Assembly: GCF_001368815.1 (NCBI RefSeq) | Contig: NZ_CTEI01000001.1 | Span: 806,001-870,000, forward strand | Length of the DNA stretch: 64,000 bases | Direction of reading: 5' to 3' | DNA from: Paraliobacillus sp. PM-2 | GTDB taxonomy: Bacteria; Bacillota; Bacilli; Bacillales; Amphibacillaceae | Shown here: piece after piece, positions 27,894-36,744 of the stretch | Numbering within the stretch: the first letter of the stretch is position 1 | How the letters are laid out: each line of letters starts with the position of its first letter | Translations under genes and position numbers: made by a program | Notes under the pieces: model-generated | Database searches by the model: none | What the model saw: the letters and a program-made list of their open reading frames with translations, nothing else | Told to the model about the DNA's origin: nothing

Positions 27894-28325
27894 TTATGAT
27901 CTAGTAAAAACCATAAATTTCATTAATAAGAAACTCGTAGCTGAAGACAAAAACATTGCAGCTCCTTTAGCAATATTTTGTATAATAAATTTAGAAAACG
28001 GCATTAGAGTTTGATCTTCTAATAATTCGAAAACCCCTAAAAATACTAAATTACTTACACCAAGTGCAATAATTGCTTGGGTAATAAATAAAATTAATTC
28101 TTTTCTACTAAAAAATGCGCGGTGTCGAAAGGTGTACTTCGTATTCCATATATAACTATTTAAGATAGCTAATACATAAGAAATCGTATTAAATAATAAT
28201 AAAATGGTATGGTTAGTGGATGGCCAAATAGCTAATAGAATATTAAGTGAAATAATATCTACTATCGCATTACTTCCCCCAATCGCACTAAATTGAATTA
28301 CTTGCCATTTAAGTTTTTTTGCCAT
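27894..28325 (-). CDS. GtrA-family membrane protein
   Basis: 143 residues with four predicted membrane helices (about 8-28, 35-55, 75-97, 115-137). The start QFSAIGGSNAIVDIISLNIL and the loop NSYIWNTKYTFRHR are typical of GtrA-like proteins. They are thought to help flip polyprenol-linked sugars in cell-surface polysaccharide or teichoic-acid modification. No glycosyltransferase partner is adjacent. AAGGACG lies upstream of the ATG. Confidence 0.9.
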   Translation of the reverse strand: MAKKLKWQVIQFSAIGGSNAIVDIISLNILLAIWPSTNHTILLLFNTISYVLAILNSYIWNTKYTFRHRAFFSRKELILFITQAIIALGVSNLVFLGVFELLEDQTLMPFSKFIIQNIAKGAAMFLSSATSFLLMKFMVFTRS

Positions 28326-28442
28326 TGCTTCTGTCGTCCTTCATTAATTGGATTGGATAGAAAGAGGTTTGACTAATCTGCATTTAGGATACACTTTACT
28401 AAGTAAGATTTCAAATCCATTCTAAAGGAGGACTTATAAAGC

Positions 28443-29246
28443 ATGCAAATAAATAAACAGTGGAACAAATTGCAAGCATTGGAGTTAACGAAGCCAGATA
28501 GTGTGTTGACGATGTATGTAAACACAGATCCGGCTGATCCAGACCAACAAGGTGGAGAATGGAAGATCCAGTTAAAAAACGGATTGAATAGTTTTGAAAA
28601 TTACTTAAAACAAGATAAAGACAAAGACGAATTGAAAAAATACCAGGTCATTCGTGAAAAAATAGAAGCGTTCTTTGATGAGAATCAAAAAGAGTTAAAA
28701 AAAGGTGTCGTTATAATTGCTGCATCAGATAACTCTTTTTGGTTAGCGGAAATATTGCAAGTACCTGTTGAAACTAATTTTTATTGGCAAGAGACACCAG
28801 TTATTGACCAATTAGAGCACATATATAGTAAATATCCAAGATCAGGTATTGTCTTAGTACAGCAAAATCAAGTAAAGACAATAGAAACAGAGTTAGGGGA
28901 AGTTAGAGAGATTAAACAATTTGAATTGGATCTTGATACGGAAGATTGGCGTCCATATGCTGGCCCACATCGTGCAGATGCAAGCATGGGCAAAGGCGGT
29001 AGAAATACACAAACAGATCAATTTCAAAAAAGGTTTAAGGCAAATCAAAAACGATGGTATAAAAGCATTGCTCCATCATTAGATAAACAAGCAAAAGATA
29101 AACAATGGGAAAAAATATTTATTGCTGGTGAGAAAGAAGAAGCAAATGATCTTGCTGAATATATGCAAAAGAATATTGAAAAAGTATCCCATCAAAATAT
29201 CTTAGACCATGAGGAACATCATGTAATAGAAAAAATCGTTGGATGA
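28443..29246 (+). CDS. VLRF1/baeRF-type (aeRF1-like) release-factor homologue
   Basis: 267 residues. The overall pattern matches the bacterial aeRF1-related VLRF1 or baeRF family, which is related to Vms1/eRF1 and thought to cleave peptidyl-tRNA on stalled ribosomes. Recognisable parts: an N-terminal ELTKPDSVLTMYVNTDPADP, the central IVLVQQNQVKTIETELGEV, and the loop MGKGGRNTQTDQFQKR where eRF1-type factors carry the catalytic GGQ. Here the glycines are followed by Arg, so catalysis could differ. AAAGGAGG precedes the ATG. Monocistronic. The family is assigned from memory of its architecture, the reaction by analogy. Confidence 0.72.
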   Translation: MQINKQWNKLQALELTKPDSVLTMYVNTDPADPDQQGGEWKIQLKNGLNSFENYLKQDKDKDELKKYQVIREKIEAFFDENQKELKKGVVIIAASDNSFWLAEILQVPVETNFYWQETPVIDQLEHIYSKYPRSGIVLVQQNQVKTIETELGEVREIKQFELDLDTEDWRPYAGPHRADASMGKGGRNTQTDQFQKRFKANQKRWYKSIAPSLDKQAKDKQWEKIFIAGEKEEANDLAEYMQKNIEKVSHQNILDHEEHHVIEKIVG

Positions 29247-29251
29247 AGACA

Positions 29252-29551
29252 AAAAGAGGCTGGGACAATATAACATTTCTCTTTTTAAAACACGAACAAT
29301 TAAGTTCTGCAACAAAACGAACACCGCTGTGGAAATAAGCTCCCTTTCCGCAGGCACGGCTTCAGCTAACTCCTTAAAGCACAAAACGCTTTAAGGAGTG
29401 GATCTTCAGCTCGTGCTGTTCCTGCAGGAGTGTCGCATATTTCCACAGCTAATCATTAATTCTACCTAAATTAACGAACCTTAATTCACGTCTTCAGAGT
29501 TAAGGTTCGTTTTTTTGATAATCACTATTTAGTTTTGTCCCAAGCTCTTTT
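29252..29551 (-). repeat. REP-like palindromic repeat, copy B, nested in a 300-base outer inverted repeat
   Basis: The outer arms are AAAAGAGGCTGGGACAA (29252-29268) and TTGTCCCAAGCTCTTTT (29535-29551). Inside, GCTGTGGAAATA (29326-29337) and TATTTCCACAGC (29438-29449) are perfect terminal repeats. They bound the same blocks as copy A in reverse order (TTTCCGCAGGCACGGCTTCA, AGTGGATCTTCAGCTCG, CTGTTCCTGCAGGAGT). The centre is a perfect 12-base hairpin, ACTCCTTAAAGC/GCTTTAAGGAGT. A plus-strand terminator-like hairpin (29473-29484 with 29500-29511, then T7) lies in the right part. No coding capacity. Confidence 0.85.
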
Positions 29552-29906
29552 AATTTAAAAGAAGAATAATAGAAACAGCAACAAGGCTTACACCAATAGA
29601 ACTTAAACAGTAGAAAGAGGCTTGCAAATATTTTTTTTCTATTAGCATGGATAATATCTCTGTACCAAAGGTAGAAAACGTAGTAAAGGCTCCACAAAAT
29701 CCAGTACCAAATAATAACCATATGGAAGGAGAAATCATATGGTTCTCCAAAAAGATAAATAAGATACCTAAAAGGAAGGAACCCGTAATGTTGGCAATCC
29801 AAGTGCCAAATGGACGCAATGGATTCACTCGATTAAGAGCAACTCCTAAAAAATACCGAGCATTAGCACCAATGAATCCTCCACAAGCAATATATAAAAG
29901 GTTCAT
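29550..29906 (-). CDS. crcB: Fluoride channel subunit Fluc/CrcB (second of pair)
   Basis: 118 residues with four membrane helices. Fluc proteins export fluoride as antiparallel dimers. Conserved motifs: GGFIGANARY near the start, GTWIANITGSFLLG and the pore segment GFCGAFTTFSTFGTE (phenylalanine box). It starts within the stop of the upstream crcB (4-base ATGA overlap), so the pair is translationally coupled and likely forms a heterodimer, as known for tandem crcB genes in Bacilli. It is the last gene of the znuC-znuB-zur-crcB-crcB run. Confidence 0.94.
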   Translation of the reverse strand: MNLLYIACGGFIGANARYFLGVALNRVNPLRPFGTWIANITGSFLLGILFIFLENHMISPSIWLLFGTGFCGAFTTFSTFGTEILSMLIEKKYLQASFYCLSSIGVSLVAVSIILLLN

Positions 29907-30316
29907 TCGACCGTCTCCTTACTGGAATCCATACGACTTGCTAGCAAATAACCAATAAAGCATGCAATGAGTCCAAAGATAATACTCCCGAACATATAAG
30001 CCACACCAATAAGTAAATGATCAGTAAGTAGAACAAGCGATTCCACAGTAAAAGTAGAGAATGTTGTAAAAGAACCAATTACCCCTGTATGGATAGCTAA
30101 TATCATATATTTTGGTAGCTTCTTTTTAATAAGGGTATGATTAGATAGGAAAGCGAGTAAAAAGCACCCCAAGATGTTAACTAAAATCGTTCCAAACGGA
30201 AGAGAATTATTTGGGAACAACTGTGCTACACCGTATCGTGCTATCGATCCAATTGCTCCACCAAAACCGATAAAAATGATTACTATATACGTGCTTGTTC
30301 TTGACAATCTGGACAC
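29903..30316 (-). CDS. crcB: Fluoride channel subunit Fluc/CrcB (first of pair)
   Basis: 137 residues, four helices. Motifs: GFGGAIGSIARYG, FGTILVNILGCFLLAF and GVIGSFTTFSTFTVES. The N-terminus as drawn overlaps the 3' end of zur by 34 bases; a later start is possible but the first helix would be clipped. No fluoride riboswitch was seen, so expression may depend on the upstream zinc operon. Confidence 0.93.
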   Translation of the reverse strand: MSRLSRTSTYIVIIFIGFGGAIGSIARYGVAQLFPNNSLPFGTILVNILGCFLLAFLSNHTLIKKKLPKYMILAIHTGVIGSFTTFSTFTVESLVLLTDHLLIGVAYMFGSIIFGLIACFIGYLLASRMDSSKETVE

Positions 30317-30705
30317 ATCCCATAGATTTCAAACTTATGATCATCAATCATACAGTCCTTAAGTTCATCTTGAATATCGTCCATTGGACATTGATGAATT
30401 TCCTTTGTGATACCACAATTTTTGCAAATGAAATGATGGTGATGGTGATGGTCACACTTCATTCGGAAATGTTTCTCACCATTTAATTCTGTAGACTCCA
30501 AAATATCTAATTGATTAAATAAATGTAAGTTGCGATAAATAGTATCAAAACTAATTCCTTCAAAATTTGGCTCCATATGTTTTAATAAATCTTTTGCAGT
30601 ACGATATCGATCTTCATTACAAAAAAATGACAAGATCACTTCTCTTTTATCTGTATATTTATATCCTTTTTCTTTAAGGACAGCTAAAGCCTCTTCTAAT
30701 TTCAT
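30283..30705 (-). CDS. zur: Fur-family zinc-uptake regulator, Zur-like
   Basis: 140 residues: winged-helix DNA-binding domain (1-80, with the helix GISFDTIYRNLHLFN) and a dimerisation/metal domain. The C-terminal part has the structural zinc cysteines CKNCG and CPDC, and an unusual run of six histidines (CDHHHHHHFICKNC) in the regulatory metal-binding region, where the family normally has H-H-H-x-H. The ATG overlaps the stop of the permease gene by four bases. The operon (znuCB) and the Zur-box-like operator upstream support a zinc role rather than iron or peroxide. Confidence 0.88.
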   Translation of the reverse strand: MKLEEALAVLKEKGYKYTDKREVILSFFCNEDRYRTAKDLLKHMEPNFEGISFDTIYRNLHLFNQLDILESTELNGEKHFRMKCDHHHHHHFICKNCGITKEIHQCPMDDIQDELKDCMIDDHKFEIYGMCPDCQEQARI

Positions 30706-31565
30706 TTGATCACCGTCCTTCTAGTAAAGTAATTCCAGACCTTTTTTCCGAAAATAGTTAGAATTAAAATGAAGATAGAAGTCATTACAATGGTACCACC
30801 TGGTGGTATTTCAAAGTAATATCCAGTTATTAAACCAATAATAACAGATATTTCACCAAAGATAACAGAAAAAAGAATGGTTTGTTTAAATCCTCTTGCT
30901 ATTCTAATGCTTGCTGCTACTGGAAGTGTCATTAATGCAGAGACAAGTAAAACGCCAACGATCCGAATCGAAGCAGATATAACTAGTGCAGTTAATACAA
31001 TAAATAAAAAATGGATTCGCTTTGCATGGATTCCCGAAACAACTGCATGTTCTTCATCGAATGATAGCATAAAAAGTTCTTTATAAAATGAAAAAAGTAC
31101 AGTTAAGACAATAATGGTTATAATAACGATACTCCATAAATCATTTCGACTAACAGCGGAAACAGATCCAAATAAATAATTATATAAATCTGTATTAAAG
31201 CCATTGGCTAATGAAATAAAAATAACGCTAAGGCCAACACCACCAGATAAAATAATGGGGATTGCTAATTCTTGATATGCCTTATATACACTGCGCAATC
31301 GTTCAATAAATACCGAACCGATAACGGAAAAGCCCATTCCTGTATAAAAAGGGGTTAAAAAAAACAAGCCGTATTTTTTCTCCATAAATAAACCAAATGC
31401 AATCCCACCAAGTGTGACATGCGATAAGGCATCCGCAATGAGTGAAAGCCTTCTAACAACAACAAATGTTCCTAATAATGGCCCGATTAAACCAATTAAT
31501 AATCCGGTATAGAATGTATTTTGTAAAAATTCATAAGTGAAAAATTGATTAAGCATTTCTGACAC
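30702..31565 (-). CDS. znuB: Zinc (metal) ABC transporter permease, ZnuB/AdcB-like
   Basis: 287 residues, about eight membrane helices of the ABC-3 family. Motifs: LIGPLLGTFVVVRRLSLIADALSHVTLGG near the N-terminus (split in the first helices) and LPVAASIRIARGFKQT near the C-terminus. It forms the channel of the znuC-encoded ATPase. The gene is eight bases downstream of znuC and overlaps zur. No substrate-binding protein (ZnuA) is in the cluster, so it must come from elsewhere. Confidence 0.93.
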   Translation of the reverse strand: MSEMLNQFFTYEFLQNTFYTGLLIGLIGPLLGTFVVVRRLSLIADALSHVTLGGIAFGLFMEKKYGLFFLTPFYTGMGFSVIGSVFIERLRSVYKAYQELAIPIILSGGVGLSVIFISLANGFNTDLYNYLFGSVSAVSRNDLWSIVIITIIVLTVLFSFYKELFMLSFDEEHAVVSGIHAKRIHFLFIVLTALVISASIRIVGVLLVSALMTLPVAASIRIARGFKQTILFSVIFGEISVIIGLITGYYFEIPPGGTIVMTSIFILILTIFGKKVWNYFTRRTVIK

Positions 31566-31573
31566 TTCCTTTA

Positions 31574-32332
31574 TTATTCGTGCTGATGAGTCACCACTTG
31601 TAGTGGATGCCCATAAAAATTTGATAATTGATTCTCTGATAGATTTGCAAACGAATGCGTGTCTCCATGAAAATGTAACTCTTTATTCAAGCAAGCAATC
31701 CCATTTGCATGCTTTGTCATGGTTCCGATATCATGAGAAACAAGTAACAAACTAATATTATTTTCTTCATTTAATTGATGGAGCAAATCATAGAATTTTT
31801 GTACGTTTTCCGTATCAATTCCGACCGTTGGTTCATCAAGAATAAGTAATGCAGGATTGCTAACTAATGAACGAGCAATAAATATACGTTGTTGTTGTCC
31901 ACCAGAAAGTGAGCCAATATTTGTATTTAAATAGTCTTTCATCCCAACCAAATCTACTGCATATTCGACTTTTTGTTTATGTTGTTTAGTGAAAAATCGA
32001 AAATACCCAATGTTAGGGGTTAATCCAGTAGAAACCACTTCTTTAACTGTAGCTGGAAATCCACGATTGAATGAATTGGCTTTTTGTGAAACAAAACCAA
32101 TTTTATTCCAATTTTTAAAATGCTCGATTCTTTCACCAAATAACTCAATGGATCCTTTTTGCGGTTTTAATAATCCAAGTAGTAATTTTATCAGTGTGGT
32201 TTTCCCACCACCATTTGGTCCAACAAGTCCTAAAAATGCACCAGTTGGTATCTCAAGGTTAATATCGTGTAATGCGTGTTTTGACTCATATGCATAGCTT
32301 ACATGCTGCATACGAACAATAGGGGATGTCAT
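31574..32332 (-). CDS. znuC: Zinc (metal) ABC transporter ATP-binding protein, ZnuC/AdcC-like
   Basis: About 252 residues. Walker A GPNGGGKTT, ABC signature LSGGQQQR, Walker B LLILDEPT, H-loop SHD. It powers the ZnuB permease. ATG 32332 is chosen; an in-frame TTG at 32344 extends the frame by four residues but the family usually starts near TSPIVRMQHVSYAY. First gene of the operon, preceded by a promoter overlapped by a Zur-box-like operator (32371-32417). Confidence 0.93.
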   Translation of the reverse strand: MTSPIVRMQHVSYAYESKHALHDINLEIPTGAFLGLVGPNGGGKTTLIKLLLGLLKPQKGSIELFGERIEHFKNWNKIGFVSQKANSFNRGFPATVKEVVSTGLTPNIGYFRFFTKQHKQKVEYAVDLVGMKDYLNTNIGSLSGGQQQRIFIARSLVSNPALLILDEPTVGIDTENVQKFYDLLHQLNEENNISLLLVSHDIGTMTKHANGIACLNKELHFHGDTHSFANLSENQLSNFYGHPLQVVTHQHE

Positions 32333-32370
32333 AAAGTACACCAATCTTTCTGTGTTAAATTTCCTTCATC

Positions 32371-32417
32371 ATTGTACCCTAATAAAATTTTTTTGTAAAT
32401 AAGAATAATTACGTTTT
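32371..32417 (-). promoter_or_regulatory. znuC promoter with overlapping Zur-type operator
   Basis: On the minus strand the -35 TTTACA (complement of 32394-32399), 17 bases and the -10 TACAAT (complement of 32371-32376). Plus-strand 32397-32417 (AAATAAGAATAATTACGTTTT) is 21 bases and agrees with the Bacillus Zur box (AAATCGTAATNATTACGATTT) at 16 of 20 informative positions. Its right half is nearly intact. The operator covers the -35, fitting zinc-dependent repression of the znuCB-zur operon, including zur itself. Confidence 0.75.
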
Positions 32418-32434
32418 AAAATCGGATATAAGAG

Positions 32435-32466
32435 TTGACATATAATACTATACAGGGGTATAGTAT
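32435..32466 (+). promoter_or_regulatory. csoR-copA-copZ promoter with CsoR operator
   Basis: TTGACA (32435-32440) and TATAGT (32459-32464) have an 18-base spacer. The perfect inverted repeat ATACTATAC-AGGG-GTATAGTAT (32445-32466) lies across the spacer and -10. It resembles the GC-centred, AT-armed CsoR site. Copper binding to CsoR would free it. Confidence 0.85.
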
Positions 32467-32497
32467 AGTTAAAGATTACAAAAGGATGTGTGTGGAT

Positions 32498-32815
32498 ATG
32501 GAACATATAGACGATATAGCATTAAATCCTGACCATAAAGTGCATCATCGAACAGATGAACAAAAGCAACAAGTAATGAATCGGCTTAAACGAATTGAAG
32601 GCCAGGTTCGAGGTATTCAAAAAATGGTTGAGGAAGATCGATATTGTGTAGATGTACTTGTTCAAATTTCAGCCATTGATGCTGCGTTGAAAAAGGTTGG
32701 GTTTTCTTTAATGGAAGACCATACAAAGCACTGTGTTACAAATGCGATTCAATCAGGTAAGGGTGAAGCATCCATTGAAGAATTGATGAAAGTGATTAAA
32801 CAGTTTACAAAATAA
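32498..32815 (+). CDS. csoR: Copper-sensing transcriptional repressor CsoR
   Basis: 105 residues, an all-helical DUF156 repressor. The Cu(I) ligands Cys-His-Cys are visible: Cys in [11 protein letters not shown], then His and Cys in [13 protein letters not shown]. The helix [17 protein letters not shown] is the family hallmark. ATG 32498 is preferred; the longer frame starting at 32435 runs through the promoter. ATG 32486 is possible but has no spacing for AAAGG. copA starts 11 bases after the stop, so repressor, pump and chaperone form one autoregulated operon. Confidence 0.95.
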   Translation: MEHIDDIALNPDHKVHHRTDEQKQQVMNRLKRIEGQVRGIQKMVEEDRYCVDVLVQISAIDAALKKVGFSLMEDHTKHCVTNAIQSGKGEASIEELMKVIKQFTK

Positions 32816-32826
32816 GGAGTGTTTCT

Positions 32827-35211
32827 ATGCCTGAAAATAAAACAATCCATGTTGATATTACCGGGATGACTTGTGCTTCATGCTCCTCTAGAATAGAGAA
32901 AGTTTTAAATAAATCGGAAGACATTGATGCTAAAGTCAATCTGGCATTAGAAAGTGCAAGTATTCAATATAATTCTTCTAATATAGAACCAGATCAAATC
33001 TTTGGAAAAATTCAGAAACTCGGTTATGGTGTTACACCAAAAAAAGTAGCGTTTGATGTCACAGGAATGACCTGTGCTGCTTGTTCTAATCGAATAGAAA
33101 AAGTGTTGAATAAAATGGATGGTGTAGCTGAAGCATCCGTTAATTTAACCAGTGAAGTTGCAAATATTTCATATTATCCAGGTTTAGTAAATGAAGACCA
33201 AATGATTAAGCGAATCGATCAACTGGGTTACGGTGCGAAGAAAAAAGTCGATCGAAATCAAAAACAAGACGACAAACAAAAACAAATTAAAAAAATGAAG
33301 TGGAAACTAATCATATCTGCCCTCTTATCGTTTCCTTTACTTTTCACAATGGGGGTACATTTGTTTAACTTACCAATGCCAGATATCCTTATGAATCCTT
33401 GGTTTCAAATGGCACTTGCAACTCCGGTACAATTTATTATTGGTTGGCAATTCTATGTAGGTTCTTATAAAAATTTAAGAAATCGCTCAGCTAATATGGA
33501 TGTGTTAGTGGCATTAGGAACAAGCGCTGCTTATTTTTATAGTGTATATGAAGCTTTTCAAACAATTGGAAATGCTAACTATGAGCCACATCTATATTTC
33601 GAAACAAGTGCTATATTAATTACATTAATTTTACTTGGAAAGTATTTCGAAACATTAGCTAAAGGGAGAACAACGCAGGCGCTCTCTAAATTATTAGATC
33701 TACAAGCGAAAGAAGCTAGAGTTATAACAAATGGCGAAGAAAAAATGGTGCCTGTGGGTCAAGTGCAAGTAGGTGATCTACTAGTTGTTAAACCTGGGGA
33801 AAAGATACCTGTAGACGGTGTGATTACCAAAGGAACTACTGCATTGGACGAATCGATGATTACTGGTGAGTCGATCCCTGTTGAGAAAAAAGTGGATGAT
33901 GCTGTTATTGGGGCGACAATTAACAAAAATGGAACCATTCAATTTGAAGCTACAAAAGTAGGAAAAGATACCGCATTATCAAACATCGTAAAAATAGTTG
34001 AAGAAGCCCAAGGTTCCAAAGCACCAATTCAACGAATGGCTGATGTTATTTCAGGAATATTCGTTCCTATTGTTGTAGGAATTGCTATTCTAACATTTAT
34101 TGTTTGGATTACTTTGGTCAATCCTGGAGTGATTGCTGATGCATTAGTTGCAGCTATTGCAGTTTTAGTCATTGCTTGTCCTTGTGCGCTTGGTCTAGCT
34201 ACACCAACATCTATTATGGTTGGGACAGGAAAAGCGGCAGAAGCTGGTATTCTATTTAAAGGTGGGGAACACTTAGAACAAACAGGGAAAATTGATACCA
34301 TTATTTTGGATAAAACTGGGACGATCACAAAAGGGCAACCATCTGTAACTAATTATGTAGGAGATAAAGATGTGCTATCTTTTGTAGTTAGTGCAGAAAA
34401 TAGTTCTGAGCATCCACTGGCAGAGGCGATTGTCAGCTATGGTAAACAAGAGCAAGTTGATATAAAAGAGACAGAAAAATTTGAAGCAATACCCGGATAT
34501 GGTATTAAAGCGGTAATTGATGGGCACCAAGTATTAGTTGGTACAAAGAAACTATTAGAAAAACATCATATTTTTGACTCTGATTTTCTTCAAGATATGA
34601 ACAAACTAGAGCAAGAAGGAAAAACGGTCATGCTTATAGCAATTGATGAGAACTATCAAGGTATGATTGCTGTAGCCGATACAGTAAAACCAACAGCAAA
34701 AGCTGCATTAAAGCAGTTAAGAGATGTAGGGATAGAGTTAGTGATGCTAACTGGCGATAACCCGACAACAGCAAAAGCAATAGCTAGTGAAGTGGGAATT
34801 GACAAGGTAATCGCAGAAGTAATCCCTGAACAAAAAGCAGATCAAGTGAAGAAAATACAAGAAGAAGGAAAAAAGGTTGCTATGGTCGGAGATGGCATTA
34901 ATGATGCTCCAGCATTAGTAGTTGCGGATATTGGTATTGCTATCGGTACTGGAACCGATGTAGCAATTGAAGCGGCGGATGTTACGATTCTTGGCGGAGA
35001 GCTAACTTTACTTCCAAAAGCTTTAAAAATGAGTAAAGCTACAATGAGAAATATTAGACAGAATTTATTCTGGGCTTTAGCTTATAATAGTGCAGGAATT
35101 CCAATTGCCGCGGTTGGACTACTTGCACCATGGGTTGCAGGAGCGGCTATGGCATTTAGTTCTGTAAGTGTAGTCTCTAATGCATTACGATTAAAAAGAG
35201 TAAAGCTATAA
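32827..35211 (+). CDS. copA: Copper-exporting P1B-type ATPase CopA
   Basis: 794 residues. Two N-terminal heavy-metal domains carry CxxC ([11 protein letters not shown] near 14-24 and [11 protein letters not shown] near 80-90). Eight membrane helices follow. The ion site is [13 protein letters not shown], the phosphorylated aspartate is in [11 protein letters not shown] (about residue 495), the nucleotide-binding histidine is in [10 protein letters not shown] and the hinge is [12 protein letters not shown]. It exports Cu(I) across the membrane. GGAGTG precedes the ATG. Cluster csoR-copA-copZ is the standard Bacillus copper resistance operon. Confidence 0.97.
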   Translation: MPENKTIHVDITGMTCASCSSRIEKVLNKSEDIDAKVNLALESASIQYNSSNIEPDQIFGKIQKLGYGVTPKKVAFDVTGMTCAACSNRIEKVLNKMDGVAEASVNLTSEVANISYYPGLVNEDQMIKRIDQLGYGAKKKVDRNQKQDDKQKQIKKMKWKLIISALLSFPLLFTMGVHLFNLPMPDILMNPWFQMALATPVQFIIGWQFYVGSYKNLRNRSANMDVLVALGTSAAYFYSVYEAFQTIGNANYEPHLYFETSAILITLILLGKYFETLAKGRTTQALSKLLDLQAKEARVITNGEEKMVPVGQVQVGDLLVVKPGEKIPVDGVITKGTTALDESMITGESIPVEKKVDDAVIGATINKNGTIQFEATKVGKDTALSNIVKIVEEAQGSKAPIQRMADVISGIFVPIVVGIAILTFIVWITLVNPGVIADALVAAIAVLVIACPCALGLATPTSIMVGTGKAAEAGILFKGGEHLEQTGKIDTIILDKTGTITKGQPSVTNYVGDKDVLSFVVSAENSSEHPLAEAIVSYGKQEQVDIKETEKFEAIPGYGIKAVIDGHQVLVGTKKLLEKHHIFDSDFLQDMNKLEQEGKTVMLIAIDENYQGMIAVADTVKPTAKAALKQLRDVGIELVMLTGDNPTTAKAIASEVGIDKVIAEVIPEQKADQVKKIQEEGKKVAMVGDGINDAPALVVADIGIAIGTGTDVAIEAADVTILGGELTLLPKALKMSKATMRNIRQNLFWALAYNSAGIPIAAVGLLAPWVAGAAMAFSSVSVVSNALRLKRVKL

Positions 35212-35246
35212 ATGGCTTTAACTATAAATATGAAAGGTGAGATAAA

Positions 35247-35456
35247 ATGAAGGAATTAACATTAGAAGTAACAGGAATGTCATGCGGACATTGCAAAGCA
35301 AGTGTAGAAGGTGCACTGAATGAATTGAAAGCTGTAACGGAAGCAACAGTGAATTTAGACGAAGGAATGGTTAAGATAACCTTCGATGAGGATCAAGTAA
35401 CGAAATCTCAATTAATAGAAGCTATTGAAGAACAAGGTTATGACGTTGCATCATAA
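35247..35456 (+). CDS. copZ: Copper chaperone CopZ
   Basis: 69 residues, one heavy-metal-associated domain with MSCGHC (GMSCGHCKASVEGAL). It carries Cu(I) to CopA. The fold is beta-alpha-beta-beta-alpha-beta length-wise complete. GAAAGGTGAG lies before the ATG, 35 bases after copA. The operon terminator follows. Confidence 0.96.
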   Translation: MKELTLEVTGMSCGHCKASVEGALNELKAVTEATVNLDEGMVKITFDEDQVTKSQLIEAIEEQGYDVAS

Positions 35457-35461
35457 ATAAG

Positions 35462-35500
35462 AAAAAGGCGTACATTTTTATAAATGGTACGCCTTTTTTT
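35462..35500 (+). terminator. Terminator of the copper operon
   Basis: AAAAAGGCGTAC (35462-35473) pairs with GTACGCCTTTTTT (35488-35500). Confidence 0.95.
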
Positions 35501-35556
35501 GATATCTGCTATTTATGAAGGATATAATAATCATTTTACTAAAGAAGTTAATGATA

Positions 35557-35877
35557 TTAGTGTACAGGAAATTGATTGGTGTAGCCACTAAATTGCTGAT
35601 TCGTTTGCTGAATATTATTTTGATCAGCTTTATCTAGACTATACCAGCCATTCTTAAACATTAAATTATACATGGTACGTTGCATGTTTTGTGTTTCATT
35701 AAAGATTGCTAATAAATCTTGGTAAAACGCTTGATTACTTGCTTCATTAAGCGCAGTACTATAAGACTGTGTCATATATTTTTCAGTTGACAGCATATCA
35801 TTAAGAAAGTCACGATCATTCATTTCTGGTGTTTTTTGTACTTGCGTTTCTGGATTTTGTACTTTTTGCTGATTCAT
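35557..35877 (-). CDS. Spore coat protein, CotF-like
   Basis: 106 residues. It has the four-helix coat-F/ferritin-like pattern (DFLNDMLSTEKYMTQSYSTA and NETQNMQRTMYNLMFKNGWY) and a glutamine/asparagine-rich, tyrosine-bearing tail, as in CotF/YhcQ-type coat proteins. ATG 35877 is used; the longer frame from 35970 crosses the ribosome site AAAGGAGG and the upstream gene. It follows the next entry by 17 bases in the same operon. Role in the coat inferred from family. Confidence 0.8.
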   Translation of the reverse strand: MNQQKVQNPETQVQKTPEMNDRDFLNDMLSTEKYMTQSYSTALNEASNQAFYQDLLAIFNETQNMQRTMYNLMFKNGWYSLDKADQNNIQQTNQQFSGYTNQFPVH

Positions 35878-35894
35878 TGAAAGGTTTCCTCCTT

Positions 35895-36164
35895 TTACTG
35901 TAGCATGCCGTTTTGTTGGACACTTGTGTGTTGCAATATTTTTTGATAATGTTTTTGGTGCATTTGGCAAGCTTGTTCTAAAGCAGATTTAATTTCAGGA
36001 ATGTTGCATTGATTAGCAAAAAAATGTGCTTTCTTTGTAGCATTTAAATTCCATGACATCATATCAGTTAGGTATAATAAATCTTTTGAACTTACCATCG
36101 TTGGTGGTTGTTGCATGACTTGATTGGCTTGATTCATTTTTCCGGTATTTATTTGCTGTTGCAT
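35895..36164 (-). CDS. Spore coat-associated protein, CotF-like, partner of 35557-35877
   Basis: 89 residues. A Q/N/M-rich N-terminus (MQQQINTGKMNQANQVMQQ) is followed by the ferritin-like helices SSKDLLYLTDMMSWNLNATKKA and LEQACQMHQKHYQKIL. Such paired short CotF-like proteins (YgzC/YraF type) are found together in Bacilli. AAGGAGG precedes the ATG. Promoter elements for a sporulation sigma factor were not convincingly found. Confidence 0.75.
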   Translation of the reverse strand: MQQQINTGKMNQANQVMQQPPTMVSSKDLLYLTDMMSWNLNATKKAHFFANQCNIPEIKSALEQACQMHQKHYQKILQHTSVQQNGMLQ

Positions 36165-36343
36165 AAAAAAACCTCCTTAAAATAGGCTACAGGTGTAATT
36201 TGTGCAACTTTTGTAATACTATACGTAATTAACGCTTAAACATGCAAAAGACTAGTCAAACATATGTCAAATTCTATATACTAGAAGATAGTATTTGGAA
36301 TGCAAGTTACAATGATGTAAAATAATAAAGGAGGGGTACTTCA

Positions 36344-36700
36344 ATGCGTTTAACTTTTTATGCTTATCCGAAATGTGGCACTTGTCAAAAAGCAAAAAAA
36401 TGGTTAGATCAAAATGAAATACACTATGAAGCGATACATATTGTTGAAAATCCACCAACAAAAGATGAATTAGAACATCTTATACAACGCAGTGGATTAC
36501 CAATAAAAAAATTTTTTAATACAAGTGGAAAGAAATATCGTGAACTTGGTTTGAAAGATAAGCTACCAGAAGCTACAGATGAAGAAAAGTTGAACTGGCT
36601 AGCATCTGATGGTATGTTGATCAAGCGACCAATTACTACGGATGGAAAACTTGTAACGATAGGATTTAAAGAAGAATTATTTGAACAAACTTGGCAATAA
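36344..36700 (+). CDS. yusI: ArsC/Spx-family protein YusI
   Basis: 118 residues of the Spx/MgsR/ArsC fold with CGTC near the N-terminus (YPKCGTCQKAKKWLDQ) and the R-P-I motif (IKRPITTDGKLVTIGF) typical of ArsC-like proteins. Function of YusI is not established. AAAGGAGGGG lies before the ATG. It sits directly ahead of gcvH, as in B. subtilis. Confidence 0.9.
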   Translation: MRLTFYAYPKCGTCQKAKKWLDQNEIHYEAIHIVENPPTKDELEHLIQRSGLPIKKFFNTSGKKYRELGLKDKLPEATDEEKLNWLASDGMLIKRPITTDGKLVTIGFKEELFEQTWQ

Positions 36701-36744
36701 GTTTTAGTAATTTTAATTGAATTCATTTTTCAGGAGGTCTACAG

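Noticed and set aside
30407-30460. His6 run in zur as a cloning-tag artefact
   Set aside because: The run lies inside the metal-binding region between conserved cysteines, in frame with a complete Fur-family protein, so it is natural.
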